This document shows positions 6,449 through 15,230 of a DNA stretch of 22,395 nt, piece by piece (positions within the stretch are counted from its first letter, which is position 1; each line of letters starts with the position of its first letter). This DNA is from an uncultured Collinsella sp. (GTDB lineage: Bacteria; Actinomycetota; Coriobacteriia; Coriobacteriales; Coriobacteriaceae), in the NCBI GenBank assembly GCA_902491055.1, contig CABUGI010000026.1, positions 1 through 22,395 of the forward strand, read 5' to 3'. The notes beneath the pieces are model-generated. The model made no database searches. It was given only the letters and a program-made list of their open reading frames with translations, and was not told the DNA's origin. A program made the position numbers and the translations under genes.

Positions 6449-7168
6449 TTAGGCTTCCTTGCTGGGGAGCACGAGCAGGCGGTGGCAGTACGGGCAGTGC
6501 GTGATCTCGCTACCGTCGTGGTTGAGGTCGCTCATGGACGACGCCTGCAGCGCGGTGTGGCAGACTGTGGGGATGTTGCCCTTGATGGTCTCGACTGCCA
6601 GGCCGCGGAACTGCTTGAGCAGACGCTCGTAATCGGTGAGGACGTCGGTCGGCAGCGTGGCGGCAAGCGCGGTGCGCTCCTTGGTGGCGGCGTCAATCTG
6701 GGCTTGGAGGTCGGCGGCCTTGGCGCGGGCGGCCTTGGTGTCGGCCTTCACGCCCTCCTCGAACTTAGCGATAATGGCCTGCGCGCGAGCCTCGCGGTCG
6801 AGCGCCTCCTTATGGGCGACAACGACATCCTTGCGGGTGTGCTCGATCTTGTCCAGTCGCTTCGCCAGGGTGGCAAGCTCATTCTCCAGGTCCTGCACCT
6901 CGCGGTAATCAGAGCCGTCGACGTGACGCTTCTTTGCAGCCTCGATGGCGTTGTTGGTCTGGATCTCGGTGGTGTTGAGGTCGTCGAGCTCAATGTCCAG
7001 GTCCTTGCGCTGGGCGTAGAGCTTGGTCATCTCGGCCTTGAGCTTAACGTAGGTCTTGCGCTTAGAAGCGAGCTCCTTGAGCTCCGGCATATTGGCAAGT
7101 TCGCTCTTGTTGCGGGCGAGCTCCAAATCGATCTGTTGCAGCTTGAGTAGCGTAGCGCCGGCGCTCAT
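6449..7168 (-). CDS. coiled-coil protein with C-terminal zinc ribbon (DUF164/CT398-like)
   Basis: A 239-residue protein, mostly long charged helices (about 5-175) typical of a coiled-coil hairpin, ending in a zinc-ribbon module. The C-terminus shows CH at 203-204 and HCPYCH at 224-229. Relatives usually carry two CxxC pairs; here the first Cys of the first pair is replaced (PTVCH), so only three cysteines remain and a histidine may complete the site. These proteins are commonly encoded next to NIF3-type genes, as here (Rv2229c next to Rv2230c in Mycobacterium, from memory); their function is unknown. The start is ATG 7168 with AAAGGAGAG upstream; it overlaps the nif3 stop by 4 nt (ATGA), so translation is coupled. 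Confidence 0.85.
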   Translation of the reverse strand: MSAGATLLKLQQIDLELARNKSELANMPELKELASKRKTYVKLKAEMTKLYAQRKDLDIELDDLNTTEIQTNNAIEAAKKRHVDGSDYREVQDLENELATLAKRLDKIEHTRKDVVVAHKEALDREARAQAIIAKFEEGVKADTKAARAKAADLQAQIDAATKERTALAATLPTDVLTDYERLLKQFRGLAVETIKGNIPTVCHTALQASSMSDLNHDGSEITHCPYCHRLLVLPSKEA

Positions 7169-7974
7169 AAGTTCTCTCCTTTTGTCACAGTCCACCATTG
7201 GCAAGGGTTCAGTATTTTAATCGTATGACGGGGGTCGACCCCGGCGTCAACTGCAGAGTTCATCAAGATATCCACGAACGGCTCCTCGGAGCGGTCGTGG
7301 CCGAGCAAGATCACCGGCAGCCCGCGCAAGGCAAGGTCCTGCGCCACGTGGTAGCCCGCCTCGCCCGTCACGACAACATCTGCGCCTGCGGCAATGGCGA
7401 GCTCTCCAAAGTCGCCCAAGGAGCCGCCCAGAATGGCGACGGTGCGGCACGGGTGCTCGGCTTCGCCCCATACGCGCGGGTCGCTGCCAAAGGCCGTGGC
7501 GGCACGGTTGGCGAGATTGCGTAGGTTGCAAGCATCGTGGAGGTTCGCGAGTGAACCCAGACCGGTGAGTTCAGGCTCGTCCACATGCTCCAGCGAGCTT
7601 ATGGGCTCAGCGTCCAACAGCTCACTCAGGCGAACGCGCGCTTCGTGCGAGCGGTCCAGGTTGGTGTGAAGCGAGATGATGCTCACGCCGCAACGAGCCG
7701 CCTCGTACAGTGCGGCGCTGCACTGGGGATGCGCGGAATCGGCCGGACAAAAGGCCTCGGGCGCTTTGATATAGATGGGATGATGCGTCAGCAGCACGTT
7801 GGCGCCGGCCTCCTGGGCGCGGTGCACGTTGGCCTCGGTCGCGTCGAGTGCACAGGCAACACCGGTGATCTTTGCAGCGGGATCTCCCACAGATAGCCCA
7901 ACATGATCCCAGCCCTCGGCGTCTGCCTTGGGATAGCGCGCCAGCAGCACACGTTCAAGCTCGGCGACAATCAT
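7165..7974 (-). CDS. NIF3/YbgI-type dinuclear metal-centre protein
   Basis: A 269-residue member of the NIF3 family, formerly annotated as GTP cyclohydrolase I type 2; members form toroidal hexamers with a two-metal site and their reaction is unresolved. Metal-binding motifs are THHP (His64-His65), HTNLD (103-107) and GHDRSEEPF near residue 234. It begins at ATG 7974 inside the last codons of the cysteine desulfurase gene (4-nt overlap) and ends in a 4-nt overlap with the coiled-coil/zinc-ribbon gene. The tight coupling to that partner is the usual order for this family. The family is certain; the role is unknown. Confidence 0.9.
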   Translation of the reverse strand: MIVAELERVLLARYPKADAEGWDHVGLSVGDPAAKITGVACALDATEANVHRAQEAGANVLLTHHPIYIKAPEAFCPADSAHPQCSAALYEAARCGVSIISLHTNLDRSHEARVRLSELLDAEPISSLEHVDEPELTGLGSLANLHDACNLRNLANRAATAFGSDPRVWGEAEHPCRTVAILGGSLGDFGELAIAAGADVVVTGEAGYHVAQDLALRGLPVILLGHDRSEEPFVDILMNSAVDAGVDPRHTIKILNPCQWWTVTKGENL

Positions 7975-9149
7975 GCGGCACCTACGATCGAGAGCAGCGT
8001 CTGGGCAAAGTCGTCCAGGTCGGCAGGATTCACGCGGTCATCAAACGAAATGCGCAGCGACCCCAATGCCTGTTCGCGACCAATGCCCATGGCGCTGAGC
8101 ACGTGGCTCGGGTCCATGCTGCCGCTCGAACAAGCCGATCCGGCCGAAACCTCAAAGCCGGCGGCATCGAGCTTGATGATGAGCTCCTCGGAGTCCATGC
8201 CGTCGACGTAGATCGAAACCATACCCGGCAGACGATCTGCCTGCGCGTAGTCGCCCATGGTGGCGTGAATGTGCGGATGGGCCGTAAGCGTGGCGTAGAG
8301 CTTGTCAGAAAGGGCTTGCAGCTTCTCGCGCTCCTGGCCCACATGGGGCACCAGCGTGTGGGCGGCAGCGGCAAAGGCCAGCTGCGTGCGTAGGTCCTGC
8401 GTGCCGGCGCGACGTCCGGCTTCCTGTCCTCCGCCAAAGATGCGAGGGCGCAGCGGCGTGCGGTTCTTAAGGTAGAGCGCGCCGGAGGCCACGGGACCGC
8501 CAATCTTGTGGGCGGCGACGGACATGGCATCGACGCCCAGCTCGGTGGCATCGAGCGGAATGTGCAGATAGCCCTGAATGGCATCGGTATGGAACAGGGC
8601 ACCCACGGTATGCGCGGCCGCGGCAAGCTCGCGGATGGGCTGTACCACGCCGGTCTCGTTGTTGGCGGCCATGATGCTCACGAGCGCGACGTCATCGCCG
8701 AGCAAGTCACTCAGCGCGGCAGGCTCGATGTAGCCCGCACGGCAGGGCTGCACCAGGTCGACGGTAAAGCCGGCGGCACGCAGCAGCGGCAGGTTGTCCA
8801 GAATCGAATCGTGCTCGATGGCAGATACGATCACGCGGTTACGCTTGCGGTCGCGCTGACGAGCGCCCTCGGCAAGACCGAGGAGCGCCAGCTGGTTGGC
8901 CTCGGTGCCGCCGTTGGTAAGGATGATCTCGGACGGGCGAACGCGTGCGCCAAAGCTACGGGCGATCTCGCGACGGGCGACTTCCAGGCGTGCGGCAGCC
9001 TTGCGGCCAAGCGAGTGCAGCGAGTTAGGGTTGACGCCCGCAAGCTCGCTGTCGTCGTACTCGCGCTGCGCATGGAGCGCCTCGGTGCGCATGGGCGTCG
9101 AGGCAGCATAGTCAAGATTCACGGGTATGCGGTTTTGACCTGCGGTCAT
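7971..9149 (-). CDS. cysteine desulfurase (NifS/IscS class)
   Basis: A 392-residue pyridoxal-phosphate enzyme that removes sulfur from cysteine as a persulfide for Fe-S clusters, tRNA thiolation or cofactors. Visible are NLDYAAST at the N-terminus, TNGGTEANQLA (78-88), IEHDS with His113 stacking on PLP, HTDAIQG with Asp189, the PLP lysine Lys215 in SVAAHKIGGP, and catalytic Cys340 in the extended loop SAGSACSSGS. The loop and length fit group I (NifS/IscS) and not the SufS type. The start ATG 9149 is 6 nt after the rpe stop, with GGAGG inside the end of rpe. No iscU or suf scaffold gene lies beside it, so its acceptor cannot be named. Neighbouring ispH and the radical SAM protein need Fe-S clusters. 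Confidence 0.92.
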   Translation of the reverse strand: MTAGQNRIPVNLDYAASTPMRTEALHAQREYDDSELAGVNPNSLHSLGRKAAARLEVARREIARSFGARVRPSEIILTNGGTEANQLALLGLAEGARQRDRKRNRVIVSAIEHDSILDNLPLLRAAGFTVDLVQPCRAGYIEPAALSDLLGDDVALVSIMAANNETGVVQPIRELAAAAHTVGALFHTDAIQGYLHIPLDATELGVDAMSVAAHKIGGPVASGALYLKNRTPLRPRIFGGGQEAGRRAGTQDLRTQLAFAAAAHTLVPHVGQEREKLQALSDKLYATLTAHPHIHATMGDYAQADRLPGMVSIYVDGMDSEELIIKLDAAGFEVSAGSACSSGSMDPSHVLSAMGIGREQALGSLRISFDDRVNPADLDDFAQTLLSIVGAA

Positions 9150-9155
9150 AAGGGT

Positions 9156-9827
9156 TTATGCCTCCTGTGCGGCCTCGTTGCCCAGCTTCTGCAGCAGTGC
9201 AACCTCGGCGGCGGGATCTTCGGACTTAAATACGGCGGAGCCGGCCACCAGGACATCGGCACCGGCCTTGACGACCTCGGCGATGTTTTTGGAAGAAATG
9301 CCGCCGTCGACCTCGATCATGGGCGACACGCCGTGGCGCTCACACATGGCCTTGAGCTCGTGGAGCTTGGCGATAGTGCCTGGGATAAAGCTCTGGCCGC
9401 CAAAGCCAGGGTTCACGCTCATCAGTAGCACCATATCGACGACGTCGATGATGCTCTCGAGCACGCAGACGGGCGTGGCGGGGTTGAGCACCACACCGGC
9501 CTTGACGCCGCGCTGCTGCAGGTGCGTGAGCGTGCGGTGCAGGTGCGTGGAGGCTTCGTAGTGCACGGTGATCATATCGGCACCGGCATCGGCATACCAA
9601 TCGACCGTCTCGTCGGGATTCGACACCATCAGGTGCGCGTCGACCGGTACATCGGTGGAGCGCTTGACGGCCTTGAGGATGTCGACGCCAAAGGTGAGGT
9701 TGCCGGTAAAGTGACCGTCCATCACGTCGAAGTGCACGTAGTCGGCACCGGCGATCTTGTCGAGCTCGCCCTTGAGGTTGGCCATATCGGCCGAAAGGAC
9801 GGACGGAGCGATTTTAATGGAACCCAT
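9156..9827 (-). CDS. rpe: ribulose-phosphate 3-epimerase
   Basis: Interconverts D-ribulose 5-phosphate and D-xylulose 5-phosphate in the pentose phosphate pathway. The 223-residue TIM barrel shows the metal and catalytic residues: His32, Asp34 and Asp37 in HFDVMDG, His65 in DAHLMV, VNPGFGGQ (138-145), and Asp174 in EVDGGI. The C-terminal GSAVF phosphate loop is present. ATG 9827 has GAAAGG 8 nt upstream. It lies between gpsA and the cysteine desulfurase with 18-nt and 6-nt gaps. Confidence 0.96.
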   Translation of the reverse strand: MGSIKIAPSVLSADMANLKGELDKIAGADYVHFDVMDGHFTGNLTFGVDILKAVKRSTDVPVDAHLMVSNPDETVDWYADAGADMITVHYEASTHLHRTLTHLQQRGVKAGVVLNPATPVCVLESIIDVVDMVLLMSVNPGFGGQSFIPGTIAKLHELKAMCERHGVSPMIEVDGGISSKNIAEVVKAGADVLVAGSAVFKSEDPAAEVALLQKLGNEAAQEA

Positions 9828-9845
9828 GGTAGTAGCCTTTCTGCG

Positions 9846-10853
9846 CTAATCGGTAAGTCCGTAGAACTCTTGTGATGGGACGCGGTCGGTGAGAATTTCC
9901 AGCGCCCTATCCAAAGTAACACCGTTGTAGAGCGTTTGCTCCACGGCAAAGGTGAGCGGAATGTCTACGCCCAGTGAACGGGCGAGCTCGCTGACGCTGC
10001 GGGCCGCGACGGCGCCCTCGACCACCATATGCGTGCGCGCCTGGTACTCGTCGAGCGACACGCCGTGGGCAAACTCGTAGCCAAAGGTGCGGTTGCGCGA
10101 ATGCTCCGAGGTGCAGGTGGCGATGAGGTCGCCCATGCCGGCGAGTCCCATGCACGTTATGGCCTGCCCGCCGCGGGCGTGCACCAGTCGGCTGATCTCG
10201 GCCAGGCCGCGCGTCATGATAAGGGCAAGCGTGTTGTCGCCCGCGCCGGTACCGGCGGAGATGCCGCATACGATAGCGATGACGTTTTTCATGGCGCCGC
10301 AGACCTCGACGCCCGTCATGTCCTGCGACAGATAGATGCGGAAGGCCGTGGAAAGCAGCAGCTCCTTAAAGGTCTCCCCCACCTGCTGGTCTTTACTGGC
10401 GATGACGGCGGCAGAAAGCCCGCCGCGGCAGATCTCCTCGGCATGGTTGGGGCCCGAGAGCGCCGCCACGCGCGCCTCGCTGCCGATCTCGCTGGCGATG
10501 ACCTCGCTCATGAGTAGGCCGGACTCGGGCTCAATGCCCTTGGTGAGGCAGAGCACCGGGGTGTCGGTGGCGATGAAAGGTGCTGCCTGATGACATACGC
10601 TGCGCAGGTGCGTGGAGGGCACGGCAAAGATGATGGCCTCGGCGCCGTCGAGTGCCTGCGACAGGTCCATGGTGGCGACAACGTTGCCGGGCAGATCGTA
10701 GTCCACCAGATAGCGGGGATTACGGTGCTCGCCGTTAATGCCGGCGGCCGTCTGCTCACTATGGGCCCACATGGTCACGCGCTCGGCTCGAGCGGCGGCA
10801 AGGCCGGCGACGGCGGTTCCCCAGGAGCCGGAGCCAATCAGCGCAACATTCAT
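9846..10853 (-). CDS. gpsA: glycerol-3-phosphate dehydrogenase [NAD(P)+]
   Basis: Reduces dihydroxyacetone phosphate to sn-glycerol 3-phosphate, the backbone precursor of phospholipids. The 335-residue protein has the N-terminal Rossmann glycine motif GSGSWGTA (7-14), LTKGIE with Lys105, ALSGPNHAEEI, and the catalytic Lys189 in GAMKNVIAI, followed by GDNTLALIMTRGL of the C-terminal helical domain. ATG 10853 follows AGGAG and the plsY stop by 9 nt. Placement directly after plsY, which uses its product, makes a functional pair. Confidence 0.97.
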   Translation of the reverse strand: MNVALIGSGSWGTAVAGLAAARAERVTMWAHSEQTAAGINGEHRNPRYLVDYDLPGNVVATMDLSQALDGAEAIIFAVPSTHLRSVCHQAAPFIATDTPVLCLTKGIEPESGLLMSEVIASEIGSEARVAALSGPNHAEEICRGGLSAAVIASKDQQVGETFKELLLSTAFRIYLSQDMTGVEVCGAMKNVIAIVCGISAGTGAGDNTLALIMTRGLAEISRLVHARGGQAITCMGLAGMGDLIATCTSEHSRNRTFGYEFAHGVSLDEYQARTHMVVEGAVAARSVSELARSLGVDIPLTFAVEQTLYNGVTLDRALEILTDRVPSQEFYGLTD

Positions 10854-10862
10854 GACTCTCTC

Positions 10863-11546
10863 CTACTTATCGTCGGGCTCGGTGACGCGCTTGGTAAACG
10901 AGAGCTTGGACTCCTTACCGGCCATGAGCTTTTTGATGTTCGCACGATGGGCCCACACCACGGTGATGCCGATCAGCGCCATGCAAAATTTGAGACCCAG
11001 GCTACCGTACGGAAAGACCGCGCAGACGGCGATGGGAAGACCGATGGCCGCGGCAAGCGAGCCCACCGACACAAACTTGGTGATGGCGACGGCCACGATA
11101 AACATGCCCAGCAGCGAAAGTCCGATGGGCCAGTACCAGGCGAGGATGACGCCCAGGCCCACGGCAATGCCCTTTCCGCCGTGGAAGTTGAGGTACGGCG
11201 AGAAGATGTGGCCCCACACTGCTGCCAGGCAGATGACGCCGAGCATCCAATCGCCGGGGGCTCCAGGTGCCAAGATGCTCACAGGGAAGCCATAGCCCAC
11301 GCCTGCGATAAGCGGACGGGAGATAAGGACGCAGATAGCGCCCTTAAGGCAGTCGAGCAGCAGCGTGAGCGCGGCAACCTTGGGGCCGGCCACGCGCAGC
11401 GCGTTGGTGGTGCCGATGTTGCCGGAACCCGCCTTGCGAATGTCCGTGTGGTTGAACACACGGCCCAGGATCAGGCCAAACGGAATCGCTCCGATAAAGA
11501 ACGAGACCACGGCGCAGATGGCGGTCAGCAGAGTCGGATTATGCAT
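10863..11546 (-). CDS. plsY: acyl-phosphate:glycerol-3-phosphate acyltransferase
   Basis: Membrane enzyme that acylates position 1 of glycerol 3-phosphate using acyl phosphate, the first committed step of phosphatidic acid synthesis. In 227 residues there are several hydrophobic segments and the three signature loops: GSGNIGTTN (41-49), WGHIFSPYLNFHGGKG (111-126) and the C-terminal WAHRANIKKLMAGKE. ATG 11546 overlaps the end of der by 8 nt and has AAGGAG 7 nt upstream within der. The acyl-phosphate maker PlsX is not in the window; PlsC, which acts next, is encoded further upstream in the same run. Confidence 0.96.
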   Translation of the reverse strand: MHNPTLLTAICAVVSFFIGAIPFGLILGRVFNHTDIRKAGSGNIGTTNALRVAGPKVAALTLLLDCLKGAICVLISRPLIAGVGYGFPVSILAPGAPGDWMLGVICLAAVWGHIFSPYLNFHGGKGIAVGLGVILAWYWPIGLSLLGMFIVAVAITKFVSVGSLAAAIGLPIAVCAVFPYGSLGLKFCMALIGITVVWAHRANIKKLMAGKESKLSFTKRVTEPDDK

Positions 11547-12873
11547 CCTTTTGCTCCTTCTTCCTAAAGAAGAGTCGAATGGGCGTGCCGGAAAAATCGA
11601 AGGTCGAGCGCATACGGTTCTCCACGTAGCGCTGGTAGGTGTCGTTGACCAGGTCGCTGTGGTTGACGAAGAACGTAAACGTCGGCGGGTTGACGCCCGT
11701 CTGGGTCACATAGTGCATACGCAGGCGGCGCTTGCCGTCCACCACGGTGTGGCCAAACTCGCGCAGGTCGGTGAGGAACGTGTTGAGGCGCGAGGTGGTG
11801 ATCTTTTGCGAACGCGTCTTTTCGGCCGCGTCGACCATCGCCCAGATCTTCTCGACGCTGCGGCCGGTCAGGGCCGAAATGCGCAGGTACTGGGCCCAGG
11901 GAGCCATGACGCCCAGGCGGCGGTCAACGGTCTCCATGCAGGCCTCGCGCTTGCGGTCGTCGTCGAGCAGATCCCACTTGTTGAGCAGCACCACGATGGC
12001 GCAGCCGCGCTCGATGGCCAAGCCCATGACTTTCTGATCCTGCTCGGTGACGCCCACGGAGGCGTCGACGACAAGCAGTGCCACGTCGGCGCGGTCGATG
12101 GCGCGCAGGCCGCGGACCATGGAGTAGTACTCGATGTTCTCGTACACGGTGCTCTTCTTGCGAATACCCGCGGTGTCGACCATGCGGTAGTGCTTGCCGT
12201 CGCGCTCGACGACGGTGTCGATGGCATCGCGCGTGGTGCCGGCGATGTTGGACACGATGGAGCGGTCGGCGCCCAGGATGCGGTTGAACAGCGAGGACTT
12301 ACCGGCGTTGGGACGGCCGATGATGGCCACATTCAGCGCATCGGGGAACGCGTCGGCGACCTCGTCCTCCTCCTCGGGCAGCAGGGCCACGATGTCGTCG
12401 AGCAGGTCGCCCGTGCCATGGCCGTGCAGGGCCGAGAGCGGCGTGGGCTCACCGATGCCGAGCGAATAGAACTCCCAGATGTTGTCATTCTCGCGATCGG
12501 GGTTGTCGAGCTTGTTCACCAGCAGAAAGACCGGCTTGTCGCAGCGCTTGAGCATGCGGGCGACCGACTCGTCCTCCTCGGTGACGCCGGTGCGGCCATC
12601 GACCACAAACAGGATGACGGCTGCTTCCTCGGCGGCAGCAAGTGCCTGGTCGCGGATGGACGTGGCAAAGACGTCGTCGCTCTTGAGCGGCTCGATACCG
12701 CCCGTGTCGACGATGGTGAACTCGCGGCCGTTCCAATCGGCCGTGTGATACGAGCGGTCGCGCGTGACGCCGCGGGACTCGTGGACGATGGCGTCCGAGG
12801 TCTGGGCTAGGCGGTTAACGAGCGTGGACTTGCCCACGTTGGGGCGTCCGACGACGGCGACGATAGGTTTCAT
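11539..12873 (-). CDS. der: ribosome assembly GTPase Der (EngA)
   Basis: Essential double GTPase acting in maturation of the 50S ribosomal subunit. The first G domain has GRPNVGKST (9-17), DTGGIE (56-61) and NKLD (120-123). The second has GRPNAGKSS (186-194), DTAGIRKKS and NKWD. A C-terminal KH-like domain with basic tail KKEQKDA completes the usual length (444 residues). AAAGGAG precedes ATG 12873. It overlaps plsY by 8 nt and follows the radical SAM gene by 10 nt, an order I also know from Clostridia. Confidence 0.98.
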   Translation of the reverse strand: MKPIVAVVGRPNVGKSTLVNRLAQTSDAIVHESRGVTRDRSYHTADWNGREFTIVDTGGIEPLKSDDVFATSIRDQALAAAEEAAVILFVVDGRTGVTEEDESVARMLKRCDKPVFLLVNKLDNPDRENDNIWEFYSLGIGEPTPLSALHGHGTGDLLDDIVALLPEEEDEVADAFPDALNVAIIGRPNAGKSSLFNRILGADRSIVSNIAGTTRDAIDTVVERDGKHYRMVDTAGIRKKSTVYENIEYYSMVRGLRAIDRADVALLVVDASVGVTEQDQKVMGLAIERGCAIVVLLNKWDLLDDDRKREACMETVDRRLGVMAPWAQYLRISALTGRSVEKIWAMVDAAEKTRSQKITTSRLNTFLTDLREFGHTVVDGKRRLRMHYVTQTGVNPPTFTFFVNHSDLVNDTYQRYVENRMRSTFDFSGTPIRLFFRKKEQKDA

Positions 12874-12883
12874 CTGCTCTCCT

Positions 12884-14326
12884 TTAATGGGTAGGGTCAG
12901 CGGGGATAGTTGAATTGGCGGGCATTATGCCAAGGATGTGCTCCAGGGTATCGAGCAGCTCATGCGGCATGGTCGATACCACATGAACCTCGGCGCCGCG
13001 ACTAGTAAGGCTTGCGAGTAAATCGTCACGATGATACTCGTCAAGCGTCATACCGTCAGCGTTGAACATGAGCTTAGGCACAAAGAGCATAACCCCCGAC
13101 AGGTCCTGCGGCAGCTGCTCCAAGATGTCGCAGGCGACGATGAGGCCGGTCACGTCCACATTGCCACCAAAGTAACGGTTTTTGATGGCCGTGACAGTGC
13201 CGGCTAGTCCCTGGGGTGACTCCACAAAGCGGGCCACCGTGTCGCGTGCGCTGGCGCCCGAGAGGCACAGCAGGTGCTGGTTGCGCTCGGCGATTGTCTC
13301 GCGAACGCGACGCAGACGCTCGGCGTCGGCGGTAAGCACGTCGTCGGTCTCGTCCAGATACGAGCGGATCATGCCGATGCCGTCGTAGTACTGCGGGTAA
13401 CCGTCGTAAAAGTCCGCCTCGGGCGGATCGATGCCGGCGTCCAGGTAGAACTCGTCGCTCATCTGGAAGGTGTGGCGGCCAAAACGCTCGAAGGCGCGGT
13501 CCTGGTAGGGACGGATCATGGTAATGGTCTCGCGTGCCAGTTCGGGCTTGTCGCTGTATGACCAGCTAAAGCGGTTCTGATGCTTGGTAAAACCAAGCGG
13601 CACAATGCCCAGGCTGGTGATCTGCTCATGTTCCTCGCAGTAGCGCAGGGTCTTTTCCAGCTCCTCGCCGTCGTTCATGCCGGGGCACAACACGATCTGC
13701 GCGTGAATCTCGATGCCGGCGGCCATGATGGCCTCGAGTACGTCCATGCCGCGCTGGGCGTTGCGGCCCATCATGCGGCGGCGGACGTCGGGGCTCACGG
13801 CATGAACCGACACGTTCATGGGGCTCATGTTGCGCTGGATGACGTTTTGCACGTCCTCGTCGGTGAGGTTCGTGAGCGTGACAAAGTTGCCCTGCAAAAA
13901 GCTCAGGCGGTAGTCGTCGTCGCGAATATAGAGCGTGGAGCGGCCGCCCTTGGGCAACATGGTCATAAAGCAGAACACGCAGGCGTTTACGCAGGTACGC
14001 ATGCCGTCGAAGATGGGGCCATCGAACTCCAAACCCCAGTCCTCGCCCGGGAAGCGGTCGAGCTCGACGGGGGTGACGGTGCCGTCGCGCGGGTCGAATA
14101 CCTCCAAATCAACGGTGTCGTCGTCGGCCTCCCAAAGCCATACGATCATGTCGGTGAGCGCCTCACCGTTGACCGTGAGCACGCGCATGCCCGGCTCGAT
14201 ACCCACATCCCATGCGGGCGACTCGGGACGCACATTCTTAACGAGCGCGCCCTCACCCGGCTCGGGGTCGCGGCTGCGCCCGTAATCGGCCACCTCGGCG
14301 GCGTATGCGGGTACGGTCTGGTCCAT
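12884..14326 (-). CDS. radical SAM protein with N-terminal PDZ-like domain (DUF512 family)
   Basis: A 480-residue putative radical S-adenosylmethionine enzyme of unknown reaction. Residues about 25-60 form a PDZ-like segment (ALVKNVRPESPAWDVGIEPG, then VLTVNGEAL). The cluster-binding cysteines are Cys112, Cys116 and Cys119 in TCVNACVFCF, the standard CxxxCxxC. The core follows, with FLQGNFVTLTNL, SVHAVSPDVR and QIVLCPGMND, and then the DUF512 C-terminal region. I place the start at ATG 14326, which lies 2 nt after the ispH stop; the longer open frame to 14491 is an Arg/His-rich shadow of ispH. AAGGAG is 14 nt away, so coupling to ispH may help initiation. Close linkage to der and plsY hints at a ribosome or envelope role, which is inference. 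Confidence 0.88.
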   Translation of the reverse strand: MDQTVPAYAAEVADYGRSRDPEPGEGALVKNVRPESPAWDVGIEPGMRVLTVNGEALTDMIVWLWEADDDTVDLEVFDPRDGTVTPVELDRFPGEDWGLEFDGPIFDGMRTCVNACVFCFMTMLPKGGRSTLYIRDDDYRLSFLQGNFVTLTNLTDEDVQNVIQRNMSPMNVSVHAVSPDVRRRMMGRNAQRGMDVLEAIMAAGIEIHAQIVLCPGMNDGEELEKTLRYCEEHEQITSLGIVPLGFTKHQNRFSWSYSDKPELARETITMIRPYQDRAFERFGRHTFQMSDEFYLDAGIDPPEADFYDGYPQYYDGIGMIRSYLDETDDVLTADAERLRRVRETIAERNQHLLCLSGASARDTVARFVESPQGLAGTVTAIKNRYFGGNVDVTGLIVACDILEQLPQDLSGVMLFVPKLMFNADGMTLDEYHRDDLLASLTSRGAEVHVVSTMPHELLDTLEHILGIMPANSTIPADPTH

Positions 14327-14328
14327 GG

Positions 14329-15228
14329 TTAGCGGCAAAGCTCCTTGATGCGCTCGACAGCGCGCTCGATGTGTTCTTGCGGGGTGGAGGCTCCGGCGGT
14401 GATGCCGATGTGGTGAGCGTCGGTAAACCACGCGGCCTGGAGCTCGGAAGTTTCCTCGATGTGATACGTGCGCTCGCAGGCGTCTGCGCAAATCTGCGCC
14501 AGGCGGCGGGTGTTGCCCGAGTTCTTGCCGCCCACCACGACCATGCAGTCGCAGCGGTTGGCAAGTGTGGCTGCTGCCTGTTGACGCTCACTCGTGGCGG
14601 CGCAGATGGTGTTGATCACACGCAGCTCCTGCACGCGCGGGGTGATAGCTGCCACGACCTCAGCGAGGTTCTGCGCGGTCTGGGTGGTCTGCACAACCAG
14701 GCCCACCTTGCCCTTGAGCGACAAAGCGCTGGCATCGGCGGCACAGCTCACGACCTGCGCATCATTGCCGGCGTGGCCCAGGATGCCCTCTACCTCGGGG
14801 TGACCTGGCTCGCCTACGACCACCACGCGGTAGCCCTCGCGCACCAGGCGCTCGGCTGCAACATGGACTTTCTTCACGTAGGGGCAGGTGGCGTCTATGA
14901 CGTTAAGGCCACGCTCGCGAGCGGCATCGATCACCTGCGGCACCACGCCGTGGGCGCGGATGATCACGGTGCCGGTTGTGGCATTATCCAAGTTCTCGGC
15001 CAGGCCAACGCCTGCCTCAGCAAGCTCGCGCACCACGATGGGGTTATGGATGAGCGGACCCAAGGTATGGACCTGAGTGCACTCCCCTGCCTGCGGCGCG
15101 GCGGCCAGCGCCATATCGAGCGCACGCTGTACGCCGTAGCAAGTGCCGGCGTGGGCGGCGATCTCGATGGTGGGCGCGTTTGCCTGGTCAGACGCAGCCG
15201 CGGCGGTGTTCGTCACGTTCTCGCTCAT
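14329..15228 (-). CDS. ispH: 4-hydroxy-3-methylbut-2-enyl diphosphate reductase
   Basis: Last enzyme of the MEP isoprenoid pathway; an Fe-S reductase that makes IPP and DMAPP from HMBPP. With the start at ATG 15228 (two nt after the plsC stop) it has 299 residues. The three cluster cysteines are Cys30 in AGTCYGV, Cys115 in DATCPYV and Cys209 in NTICAATSERQ. Substrate-binding His residues occur in HTLGPLIHNP, RAHGV (His93) and GHPEVEG (His143), and VVQTTQ is present. About 15 extra N-terminal residues (Ala/Asn/Thr-rich) precede the fold. Its cluster need fits the cysteine desulfurase lower in the run. Confidence 0.96.
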   Translation of the reverse strand: MSENVTNTAAAASDQANAPTIEIAAHAGTCYGVQRALDMALAAAPQAGECTQVHTLGPLIHNPIVVRELAEAGVGLAENLDNATTGTVIIRAHGVVPQVIDAARERGLNVIDATCPYVKKVHVAAERLVREGYRVVVVGEPGHPEVEGILGHAGNDAQVVSCAADASALSLKGKVGLVVQTTQTAQNLAEVVAAITPRVQELRVINTICAATSERQQAAATLANRCDCMVVVGGKNSGNTRRLAQICADACERTYHIEETSELQAAWFTDAHHIGITAGASTPQEHIERAVERIKELCR

Positions 15229-15230
15229 GG

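Noticed and set aside
11365..12810. 481-codon open frame on the plus strand opposite plsY and der
   Set aside because: It is antisense to two genes with complete motifs, has the Val/Gly/Ala/Asp/His-rich composition of a shadow frame in G+C-rich DNA, and has no recognisable domain.
14329..14491. 55-residue upstream extension of the radical SAM protein
   Set aside because: Arg/His-rich sequence overlapping ispH in another frame; ATG 14326 just after the ispH stop starts the recognisable protein.
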